Source of the DNA: JBDHZU01 sp039812085
GTDB lineage: Bacteria; Actinomycetota; Actinomycetes; S36-B12; UBA10799
NCBI GenBank assembly: GCA_039812085.1
Contig: JBDHZU010000084.1
Coordinates: 1 to 8,632, forward strand
Reading direction: 5' to 3'
Length of the DNA: 8,632 nt
Position 1 is the first letter of the stretch; the number at the start of each line of letters is the position of its first letter. Shown in pieces: positions 1-6,324 of this stretch. Made by a program: the position numbers and the translations under genes. The notes below the pieces were generated by a model. That model did not search any database, was not told the origin of the DNA, and saw nothing but the letters and a program-made list of their open reading frames with translations.

Positions 1-989
1 TACTTGGTGTATGGGCTCCACTTCAACTGACGCGGCTTGCTGACGTCCACGGAATGCTGCTGGTGGTGGGGTTCCTTGGCACAGTGATCTCCCTGGAACG
101 CAGCGTGGCCTACGACAAGAGACGGGGCTACGCGGTTCCACTCCTGCTGGCCTTCGGCGCATTGAGCATGATCACGGCTCTCCCGTCGGTATGGGGCAAG
201 TGCGCCATGGTCGCTGGTGCGGCAGGGCTCGTCGCTGTTTACGTACCGCTCTTTCGGCGGCAACCGAATGACGCAACTTTGGTGCAGGTGCTGGGAGCTG
301 TGGTGTTGTTCGGAGCCACGGTGTTATTCGCTCGTGGGGTTCCCGTTCCTGACCTGCTGCCGTACTTGGCGGCATTCCCCATCCTCACCATTGCTGGTGA
401 ACGGCTAGAACTCGCTCGAATTCAAGCGCCGCCGGTAGCTGCTCAACGAGTCCTCGTCGCGATTGCACTGCTCATCCTCGTCGCGTCAACGGGGAGTTTG
501 CTGTGGCCGGTCACGGGTGGTCGCTTATTCGGCATCGGACTGCTTGCACTCTTGGTATGGCTTTATCGGTACGACGTTGCCCGCAAGCTCATTCATGCAA
601 CCGGTCTGCCGCGCTTCACTGCTCGTTGTTTGTTGTCGGGCTATATCTGGCTCACAATTGCCGCACTGCTTTGGGTGAACGTTGGCGATGTTGCTCTTAC
701 TCAACCTGCCTATGACGCCACGATTCATGCAACGTTCCTTGGCTTCGTGATGTTGATGATCATGGCACACGCACCGATCATCCTGCCCGCCGTTATTCAC
801 TGCCAATTGTCGTATCACGTGCTCATGTATGTACCGGTCATCTTGTTGCAAAGCAGCTTGTTCCTCCGGATCTTCATCGGCGATCTGCACCAGGTTCGGT
901 GGGCATTCCTCGTCGGCGCGGTTGGCAATGTCATTGCCTTGATCTCATTTGCAGGCGTGGTTATTTGGCGAGCGAAAGGTCGCACATGA
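1..989 (+). CDS. NnrS-like multi-spanning membrane protein, 5' end missing
   Basis: The reading frame is open from the left edge. No ATG, GTG or TTG occurs in frame before the ATG at 54, and that ATG falls inside what looks like a conserved helix (HGMLLVVGFLGT followed by LER), so the true start lies outside the window. The visible part is almost entirely hydrophobic, with about nine or ten membrane segments. Histidines lie in or beside helices: the HG of the first visible helix, a pair in the HATFLGFV to MAHAPIILP region, and YHVLMY near the end. An AGERLELAR loop and a YDATIHA motif are also present. Buried histidines with GF-type helix packing recall NnrS and related haem- or copper-associated membrane proteins found near denitrification genes. 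This is a resemblance judged by eye, not a proven family assignment. The stop overlaps the nirK start by four bases (ATGA), so the two are probably translated together. A role in NO tolerance, metal handling or electron delivery to NirK is inference. Confidence 0.7.
   Translation, partial: LGVWAPLQLTRLADVHGMLLVVGFLGTVISLERSVAYDKRRGYAVPLLLAFGALSMITALPSVWGKCAMVAGAAGLVAVYVPLFRRQPNDATLVQVLGAVVLFGATVLFARGVPVPDLLPYLAAFPILTIAGERLELARIQAPPVAAQRVLVAIALLILVASTGSLLWPVTGGRLFGIGLLALLVWLYRYDVARKLIHATGLPRFTARCLLSGYIWLTIAALLWVNVGDVALTQPAYDATIHATFLGFVMLMIMAHAPIILPAVIHCQLSYHVLMYVPVILLQSSLFLRIFIGDLHQVRWAFLVGAVGNVIALISFAGVVIWRAKGRT
974..979 (+). promoter_or_regulatory. Ribosome binding site of nirK
   Basis: GAAAGG lies six bases before the ATG at 986. 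This supports 986 as the nirK start instead of an ATG at 899, which would overlap the upstream gene by about 90 bases and add a non-hydrophobic arginine-rich leader. Confidence 0.6.
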
Positions 990-3622
990 AGAAGCACACG
1001 TGGTTGCTGTTGGCGAACATCCCAACCTTCCTATGGATGATCACTTTGGTCCTGCTCAGTCTGGTTCACCGGCAAGTTCCACAAGCCGGATGGTTATTGC
1101 TGCATGTGTTGTTCCTGGGAGCGGCATCGTCAGCCGTCATGGTCTGGTCAGCGCACTTCATGGATGCCCTGTTGAGACTCCCACCCGATGCGTTGAATCG
1201 TCGAGGATTGACTGCCCGACTTGCACTCATCAACTTAGGTGCGGTGGCAGCCGTCGTCGGCGTGTGGATCAGCGCTATGTCATTGGTTGCTGCTGGTGCA
1301 GTACTGGTGATGACCGCTGCCGGATGGCATGGCGTCGCTATTTGGCGAGTTGTTCGCCGTTCCCTGCCATCGGGCTACGAGTTCGTTGCGCACTACTACA
1401 TCGGTGCCGCTGCGTTCCTTGTCGTTGGTGCCGGGTTAGGTGGTGTGTTGGCTCACTCGTCCAACGCCGAATTAGCTGCTCGAATGGTGGTGGCACACAC
1501 CATCGTCAACCTGCTTGGTTGGATCGGGCTTGCAGTGGCGGGAACGATCGTGACGCTGCTGCCCACGGTGATGCGTATGCGACTACCCGAGTCGACTGTT
1601 CGCAACGCGCAGATGGCGATGCGTTGGTTGTTCGGCACGATTGTTGTGGCTTGGTTTGGCGCGCTCATCCAGAGTCAACTGTTGCTTGTCGTCGGACTTA
1701 TTGGCTACATCGCGGCCTGGACGTGGTTGCAATACCCCTTTATTCGGCGGATCGCACTTGAGGGAGTGCCTCAAGTCGATACGCCTAACCGGTTCGCGTC
1801 GTGGTCGCTGATGGCTGGGTGTGCCTGGTTCGTGGTGACGATTGCCGCCTGGGCGGTCCAGCTCGCCATCGCGCCATCGTGGTTCCAAGCTGCAGCCTGG
1901 ACAGGGCGAGTTGCGGTGCCATTTGCTACTGGATTCTTGGTGCAGGTGTTGCTGGGTTCATTGGCATTCCTATTGCCGGTGATCCTGGGAGGAGGTCCGC
2001 GTCATGTACGGCAAGCCATTCACGCAATGGAGTGGGGAGCAACGTTCCGAGTCGGGTTAGCTAACGCTGGACTAGTGGCTTTCATGCTGCCCACGCCAAG
2101 CTTGGTCAAGGTGGCTGGTTCGACCCTGGCGTTAGGCGCGTTCGCGTCGTTCCTGCCGCTCGTCGCTAAAGCGATCTATGGCCGATTCCGTACAGATGGG
2201 GACGACGCTCCTGCGGTTCCTCCGCGCAAACTGCGGGTGAAGGACAGTGCTCTTCGGCAACGGTCATCGGCGCTTGCTTCCGCTGGAGTTGCCGCTGGAA
2301 TTTCGATCGTCATGTTGGCCGTTGTTGCTGCAGTTGCCGTCGATCCCGCTGCTGCCGGACGCGCAACTCCTGCTTCGGCTCATTCGGGACACCATGTGCA
2401 GGTAGCACCTACCGGGCAGACCACCACGATTGAGATGTCGGCAGCGGACATGACATTCACTCCCGGTCGGATTGAGGTTCCTGCTGGTAATCGCCTGGTG
2501 GTGATGTTGGTCAATCGCGACACGATGGTTCACGACCTAGTGTTCGCCAACGGTGCATCGACCGGTCGGATTTCACCTGGACAATCTGGCACCGTCGATG
2601 TCGGAGTGATCAGTTCCGATCTAGCCGGATGGTGTTCAGTCGTCGGGCATCGACAGATGGGAATGACGGTGGATGTGGTTGCTGTCGGGGTGCCCGCAGC
2701 AGACGACACCGCGATGGCGGGGATGGATCACGATGGCGAATCAGGTGCTGACGCCACGATCGACTTCATGCGCAAACCGAGTGAGGGGTTCGTTGCCCAC
2801 GATCCCCGGCTAGCTCCGGTCAGTTCGCAACGGGTTCATAAAGAGACACTGCGGGTGAAAGAAGTTGAACGTGAGGTCGCACCTGGAGTGACGCAACGAC
2901 TATGGACTTTCAATGGATCTATGCCCGGGCCAGTGCTACGCGGCAAAGTGGGAGACACGTTCGACATCACGTTGATCAACGACGGATCGATGGGTCATTC
3001 GATCGATTTCCATGCTGGATCGCTGGCTCCTGACAAGCCGATGCGCACCATTAGTCCCGGTGAATCGCTGCAGTATCGATTCACTGCTACTCGTAGTGGA
3101 ATCTGGATGTATCACTGCTCAACGATGCCTATGTCTGCACATATTGCCAACGGAATGTTCGGTGCAGTCGTCATCGATCCACCCAACCTTGCGCCAGTTG
3201 ATCAGGAGTACCTGATGATTCAGTCTGAGCTCTATCTCGGAGCACAAGGCGGCATGGTTGATGAAGCGAAGCTGAATGGTGAGCGGCCGGATGCGGTTGT
3301 GTTCAACGGGTATGCCAACCAATACGACTACCGCCCAATCGACGTTTCGGTTGGGAAGAGAATCCGGATATGGGTGCTCGTCGCTGGACCTAATCGTCCA
3401 ACCTCGTTCCATGTCGTTGGCGGACAATTTGATCAGACCTATGCCGAAGGTCGATTGCTGCTGGACGGTCACAGTAGTGGCGGGGCGCAGGCGCTTGCGT
3501 TGGCCCCGGCGCAGGGTGGCTATGTCGAATTGACCTTGCCGGAAGCGGGCAATTATCCGTTCGTTTCGCACATCATGTTCGATGCCGAACATGGAGCTCA
3601 CGGCATCTTCCACGCCAGTTAA
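986..3622 (+). CDS. nirK: Membrane-fused copper nitrite reductase (polytopic module, cupredoxin, NirK)
   Basis: Predicted to reduce nitrite to nitric oxide on the outer face of the membrane. From the ATG at 986 the protein has 878 residues, against about 340-380 for a simple NirK. Residues 1-395 form a polytopic module of about ten or more helices, with histidines at 40, 57, 136 and 171. A linker and one further helix (about 429-452) lead outward to an SAHSGHH stretch. Residues 478-565 are a cupredoxin with type 1 copper ligands H516, C550, H555 and M560. Residues 615-878 are the nitrite reductase pair. Its type 1 site is H671, C711, H719 and M724, and its type 2 site is H676, H710 and H862. 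The catalytic Asp is D674 in HSIDFH, and H809 in SFHVVGG is the likely catalytic His. The HIANGM loop resembles Neisseria AniA. No CXXCH haem c motif is seen. All expected copper ligands are present, so the enzyme should be active. Electron transfer from quinol through the fused module is inference. Confidence 0.9.
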   Translation: MKKHTWLLLANIPTFLWMITLVLLSLVHRQVPQAGWLLLHVLFLGAASSAVMVWSAHFMDALLRLPPDALNRRGLTARLALINLGAVAAVVGVWISAMSLVAAGAVLVMTAAGWHGVAIWRVVRRSLPSGYEFVAHYYIGAAAFLVVGAGLGGVLAHSSNAELAARMVVAHTIVNLLGWIGLAVAGTIVTLLPTVMRMRLPESTVRNAQMAMRWLFGTIVVAWFGALIQSQLLLVVGLIGYIAAWTWLQYPFIRRIALEGVPQVDTPNRFASWSLMAGCAWFVVTIAAWAVQLAIAPSWFQAAAWTGRVAVPFATGFLVQVLLGSLAFLLPVILGGGPRHVRQAIHAMEWGATFRVGLANAGLVAFMLPTPSLVKVAGSTLALGAFASFLPLVAKAIYGRFRTDGDDAPAVPPRKLRVKDSALRQRSSALASAGVAAGISIVMLAVVAAVAVDPAAAGRATPASAHSGHHVQVAPTGQTTTIEMSAADMTFTPGRIEVPAGNRLVVMLVNRDTMVHDLVFANGASTGRISPGQSGTVDVGVISSDLAGWCSVVGHRQMGMTVDVVAVGVPAADDTAMAGMDHDGESGADATIDFMRKPSEGFVAHDPRLAPVSSQRVHKETLRVKEVEREVAPGVTQRLWTFNGSMPGPVLRGKVGDTFDITLINDGSMGHSIDFHAGSLAPDKPMRTISPGESLQYRFTATRSGIWMYHCSTMPMSAHIANGMFGAVVIDPPNLAPVDQEYLMIQSELYLGAQGGMVDEAKLNGERPDAVVFNGYANQYDYRPIDVSVGKRIRIWVLVAGPNRPTSFHVVGGQFDQTYAEGRLLLDGHSSGGAQALALAPAQGGYVELTLPEAGNYPFVSHIMFDAEHGAHGIFHAS

Positions 3623-3624
3623 TG

Positions 3625-3712
3625 CGCAAGTGATATCCGCAAATACGGAATTAGTGGGCAATTCCATACGCAAATGAGGAATGATCACGCGCTTGGATAC
3701 CCGCAAATGAGT
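3625..3712 (+). promoter_or_regulatory. Direct-repeat array, probable operator of the HTH-TOBE/mod operon
   Basis: Three identical CGCAAAT heptamers lie at 3638, 3669 and 3702, all in the same orientation, 31 and 33 bases apart (about three helical turns). The second and third continue as CGCAAATGAG, and the first and third share an upstream GATA. A weaker copy, CGCAAGTGA, lies at 3625, partly out of phase and abutting the nirK stop. Sequence between the cores is not conserved, which argues for binding sites and against a simple tandem duplication. Position directly before a MerR/BldC-like HTH gene suggests autoregulation, possibly with molybdate as effector; that is inference. No convincing -35/-10 pair could be picked out. 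Confidence 0.5.
3647..3665 (+). repeat. Perfect inverted repeat GGAATT-N7-AATTCC
   Basis: A six-base perfect dyad with a seven-base loop sits between the first and second CGCAAAT repeats. It is AT-rich and has no following T-run, so it is a poor intrinsic terminator for nirK. It could be an operator half-site pair or part of a 5' leader hairpin. A second smaller dyad, TCCG-N6-CGGA (3636-3649), spans the first CGCAAAT core. Confidence 0.4.
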
Positions 3713-3724
3713 AGCGTCGGCACT

Positions 3725-4120
3725 ATGTCGATTCTGCGTATTAGCGATGCTTCTGAATTGCTTGGAGTCAGCGACGACACCGTGCGCAGATGGATCGACT
3801 CCGGTCGTTTATCCAGCTCGACGGATGATCACGGCAAGCAATGCGTTGAGGGTCTAGACATCGCGCATCTGTTGCAAGAGATGTCCAACGAGCATGGTGA
3901 AGACCTTCCCCCGCAATCGGTTCGCAATCGTCTGCGAGGGATTGTCACGCGCGTTGAGACGGACAAAGTCATGGCCCAAGTTGAACTGCAATGCGCAGGC
4001 CATCGCATCGTGTCGCTGATGTCGCGTGAAGCTGCCGAAGAGCTCAAGCTGCAACCCGGAATGGTCGCTGTTGCGGGAATCAAAGCCACCAATGTGTTCG
4101 TCGAGCTGCCGGGAGAGTGA
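3725..4120 (+). CDS. HTH-TOBE (molbindin-like) transcriptional regulator
   Basis: A 131-residue cytoplasmic protein with two modules. Residues 4-30 are a MerR/BldC-type helix-turn-helix, with AS-ELLGVSDDTVRRW followed by the IDSGRL turn. Residues 64-129 are a single TOBE (molybdate/tungstate-binding) domain, with its typical SVRNRLRG opening and a GIKATNVFVEL end. Proteins of this build are commonly found beside modABC and are taken to be molybdate-responsive regulators, a different design from proteobacterial ModE. In-frame ATGs also occur at 3674 and 3707, but both lie inside the CGCAAATGAG repeats. The ATG at 3725 places the start just before the HTH fold and leaves the whole repeat array upstream. 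None of the three starts has a strong ribosome binding site; 3707 has only a GGA some ten bases before it, so the start is uncertain. It is followed five bases later by modA and is clearly in the mod operon. Which genes it controls beyond mod, for example nar, cannot be seen here. Confidence 0.85.
   Translation: MSILRISDASELLGVSDDTVRRWIDSGRLSSSTDDHGKQCVEGLDIAHLLQEMSNEHGEDLPPQSVRNRLRGIVTRVETDKVMAQVELQCAGHRIVSLMSREAAEELKLQPGMVAVAGIKATNVFVELPGE
4111..4117 (+). promoter_or_regulatory. Ribosome binding site of modA
   Basis: GGGAGAG ends eight bases before the ATG at 4126. An in-frame GTG at 4117 overlaps the upstream stop as GTGA, but this purine run would abut it, so 4126 is the better start. 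The choice adds or removes only three residues ahead of the signal peptide. Confidence 0.55.
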
Positions 4121-4125
4121 ACCGA

Positions 4126-4893
4126 ATGAATCGCTGGAGTACCCGAATCGCGGTAGCCGCCCTTATCCCCGCAGCAGTAGGGCTATCGGCCTGTAGTAGT
4201 AATCAGGATTCCTCTGGCGACACCGTTCGAGTGCTTGCTGCCTCGTCGCTCACCGAAGCGTTCAACACCTTGGCATCCTCCTTTGAGAAGTTGCATCCAG
4301 GTACGAAGGTCACGGTCAGCTTTGGGGCCAGCTCAACGATTGCTGAACAGGTGAAAGGTGGTGCGCCTATCGATGTCGTGGCCACGGCCAGCACCGCCAC
4401 GATGGACCAGATCCAGCAGGCCGGTGCGCTCAAGCAAGCGCCGAAGTCTTTTGCCACCAACACGATGGAAATCGCTGTTCCACCCACGAACCCGGGCAAT
4501 GTCACGTCGCTGTCGCAGTTAGCTGATCCAGCAGTCAAGACCGTGATCTGTGCCAAGCAGGTTCCCTGTGGAGTGGCTGCACAGAAAGTGTTCGAGAACG
4601 CCAAGCTGACGGTGACCCCGATTTCTTACGAGGCGGACGTGAAGGCTGTGCTTGCCCGAGTGGTGGCCAAGGAGGCGCAGGCGGGAATCGTCTATCGGAC
4701 CGATGTCCTTGCTTCGGGAGACAAGGTCAAGGGGATAGAGATTCCGGCGGCTGAAAACGCCACCACCACGTATCCGATCGCGACGGTGACGGATTCGGCG
4801 AACGCAAATGAGTTCTTCCAGTTCGTCTTGTCTGATGAGGGGCAAGCCGTATTGAAGGAGCAGGGCTTCGGTTCGCCCGCTAGCGCTCAATGA
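4126..4893 (+). CDS. modA: Molybdate ABC transporter substrate-binding lipoprotein
   Basis: The extracellular molybdate (and probably tungstate) receptor of the ModABC importer, 255 residues, the usual size. The N-terminus is a lipoprotein signal: positive residues (NRW, R7), a hydrophobic stretch, and an LSAC lipobox with C23 as the lipidation site, so it is anchored to the outer face of the membrane. ModA features follow in order: VLAASSLTEAF (S40/S41), SFGASS (S69/S70), the APIDVVATAS segment, the VPCG turn and GIVYRTD (Y190). These match the oxyanion-binding regions of the family, where serine side chains, backbone amides and a tyrosine hold the tetrahedral anion. The stop overlaps the modB start (ATGA), indicating translational coupling. 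Substrate choice between molybdate and tungstate cannot be decided from sequence, but the adjacent molybdoenzyme genes favour molybdate. Confidence 0.95.
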   Translation: MNRWSTRIAVAALIPAAVGLSACSSNQDSSGDTVRVLAASSLTEAFNTLASSFEKLHPGTKVTVSFGASSTIAEQVKGGAPIDVVATASTATMDQIQQAGALKQAPKSFATNTMEIAVPPTNPGNVTSLSQLADPAVKTVICAKQVPCGVAAQKVFENAKLTVTPISYEADVKAVLARVVAKEAQAGIVYRTDVLASGDKVKGIEIPAAENATTTYPIATVTDSANANEFFQFVLSDEGQAVLKEQGFGSPASAQ

Positions 4894-5678
4894 ACACTGC
4901 CCTGCGTACCCCACGCGTCGTCACGGTTATTGCCGTTGTCGCGTTGGCGTTCCTGGCTTTGCCGGCGCTTGCTGTTCTGATTCGCACACCGTGGTCGAGT
5001 TTTTTGCACACGCTGAGTTCGCCAGAGGTTGCTCAAGCCATTTGGCTGTCGCTGCGGACCTCAGCAGCAACGGTGATCTTGGCGCTCATCTTTGGTATTC
5101 CAACTGCGGTGTTGCTTAGCCGACTCACTGGCGCACGGGCAGGATGGAGCCGCGCCTTGGTTGTCTTGCCACTGGTACTCCCCCCGACGGTGGCCGGTGT
5201 GGCTTTGCTTGCGGCGTACGGCGGTAACGGGGTGCTGACTGCGCCGTTCGGTATCCAGTTGTCTTTCACCACGATTGCGGTGATCTTGGCGCAGCTATTT
5301 GTCGCGATGCCGTTCCTGATCATCACCGTGGAAGGTGCGCTACGTGGGCATGGCAATCAGCTTGCCGAAGCTGCTGCCGTCTTGGGTGCGTCCCCGAAGG
5401 CAATTCTGTGGCGCGTCACCTTGCGTCAAATCCGGCCAGCAATCGTTGCCGGATCAATCTTGTGTTGGGCGAGGGCGCTGGGGGAGTTCGGTGCCACGAT
5501 CACGTTCGCTGGCAGCTTCCCGGGAATCTCACAGACCTTGCCGACCGAGGTGTATCTCTTGCTGCAGACCCAACCGGAACTCGCCTACAGCGTGAGTGTG
5601 GTGTTCATCCTCGTATCGCTGACCGTTGTGATCGCCTTGCGACGTTCATGGGTGGGGGCGGTGCGCGACCATGCTTGA
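4890..5678 (+). CDS. modB: Molybdate ABC transporter permease
   Basis: The membrane channel subunit of the molybdate importer, 262 residues with five to six predicted helices; the family is usually about 220-280. The coupling (EAA) loop that contacts the ATPase is clear at E160: EAAAVLGASPKAILWRVTL, followed by the RQIRPAIVAG segment and the ALGEFGATI stretch characteristic of ModB/CysT-type permeases. The ATG overlaps the modA stop by four bases and has no strong ribosome binding site of its own, so it probably depends on ribosomes finishing modA. Its 3' end overlaps modC by eight bases. Nothing appears broken or unusual. Confidence 0.95.
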   Translation: MNTALRTPRVVTVIAVVALAFLALPALAVLIRTPWSSFLHTLSSPEVAQAIWLSLRTSAATVILALIFGIPTAVLLSRLTGARAGWSRALVVLPLVLPPTVAGVALLAAYGGNGVLTAPFGIQLSFTTIAVILAQLFVAMPFLIITVEGALRGHGNQLAEAAAVLGASPKAILWRVTLRQIRPAIVAGSILCWARALGEFGATITFAGSFPGISQTLPTEVYLLLQTQPELAYSVSVVFILVSLTVVIALRRSWVGAVRDHA

Positions 5679-6324
5679 GATTGATGCGACTTTGCAGATC
5701 GGTGCACACCAGGCCGATGTTCAACTCACTGTTCAACCAGGCGAAGCCGTGGGCTTGTGGGGTCCGAATGGGTCGGGTAAGACGACCATCATGCGTCACG
5801 TCAGTGGGCTAGCGGGTGTGCTTGATGGGCGCATCGCCAATGCCGGTCAGGTGTGGGACGAACCCGGCTCCCGCACATTTGTAGAAGCGACCGGGCGGTA
5901 CGTGGGTTACATCTTCCAAGAACTGCGGCTCTTCGACTGGCAGTCCGTGACCGATCATCTACAACTCGTTGCCAGTTGGAGGCAGCAGTCTGTCGAGGAT
6001 GGTGTTCCGATGGATGAGTTGATCGAGGCGTTTGACCTTGGCGACATCGCTTCCCAAACCATCGGCACTTTGTCTGGTGGGCAACAAACGCGAGTGGGTA
6101 TTGCGCGATCGTTCATCGCGGCCCCTAGCGTGGTGCTGCTGGATGAACCGTTTGCGTCTCTGGACGAATCCACCCGTAGCCAGGTTGCCAATCAACTGCA
6201 GCAATACATTTGCCGGTTCAATTGTCCCGCATTGCTCGTCAGTCACGACCGTGACGATCACGTAGCCATGAGTGCGCGAGTGGTCAATATGACGGACGTG
6301 GTCTCGACGCCAGTTGGTGCTTAG
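5671..6324 (+). CDS. modC: Molybdate ABC transporter ATPase, short form lacking TOBE
   Basis: The cytoplasmic ATPase that drives ModB. All motifs of an active ABC ATPase are present: Walker A GPNGSGKTT from residue 31 (K37), the Q-loop in YIFQELRLF, the signature LSGGQQ from 134, Walker B VVLLDEP with D158 and E159, the D-loop SLDE, and the switch histidine H192 in LLVSHDRDD. At 217 residues it ends shortly after the nucleotide-binding domain. Classical ModC proteins of about 350 residues carry a C-terminal molybdate-binding regulatory region with TOBE/molbindin folds, and none is present here. The reading frame shows no sign of damage, and short ModC forms exist elsewhere. The TOBE domain of this operon is on the upstream regulator. 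The start overlaps the modB end by eight bases. The stop TAG (6322-6324) shares bases with the opposing narI stop. Confidence 0.95.
   Translation: MLEIDATLQIGAHQADVQLTVQPGEAVGLWGPNGSGKTTIMRHVSGLAGVLDGRIANAGQVWDEPGSRTFVEATGRYVGYIFQELRLFDWQSVTDHLQLVASWRQQSVEDGVPMDELIEAFDLGDIASQTIGTLSGGQQTRVGIARSFIAAPSVVLLDEPFASLDESTRSQVANQLQQYICRFNCPALLVSHDRDDHVAMSARVVNMTDVVSTPVGA

Noticed and set aside
54..56. ATG at 54 as the start of the first gene
   Set aside because: The frame is open further upstream to the window edge, and this Met lies within a conserved-looking HG-to-GFLGT helix, so the gene is cut, not started, here.
945..955. CTCATTTGCAG before nirK, reverse complement of most of the repeat core
   Set aside because: It is a single imperfect copy within coding sequence, in the opposite orientation, without the CG that begins the core.
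899..985. Upstream ATG at 899 as the nirK start
   Set aside because: It would overlap the preceding gene by about 90 bases and add an arginine-rich, non-family leader. The ATG at 986 has a good ribosome binding site and a typical ATGA junction.
949..1761. 270-codon plus-strand frame inside nirK
   Set aside because: It is an out-of-frame shadow of the nirK membrane module, rich in Cys and Arg, with no recognisable fold.
3119..3706. 195-codon minus-strand frame opposite the end of nirK
   Set aside because: It lies antisense to the conserved NirK copper domain and has no recognisable motif. It also crosses the repeat array, with no independent sign of being a gene.
3623..3724. Intrinsic terminator after nirK
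   Set aside because: The only hairpin there is AT-rich with a six-base stem and lacks a T-run.
4117..4119. GTG as the modA start
   Set aside because: The ribosome binding site directly abuts it, whereas its spacing to the ATG at 4126 is normal.
4803..4812. CGCAAATGAG inside modA, identical to the operator-like repeat core
   Set aside because: It is a lone copy that encodes the ordinary ANE residues of modA, with no phased neighbour. It is most likely chance, though an intragenic site cannot be excluded.
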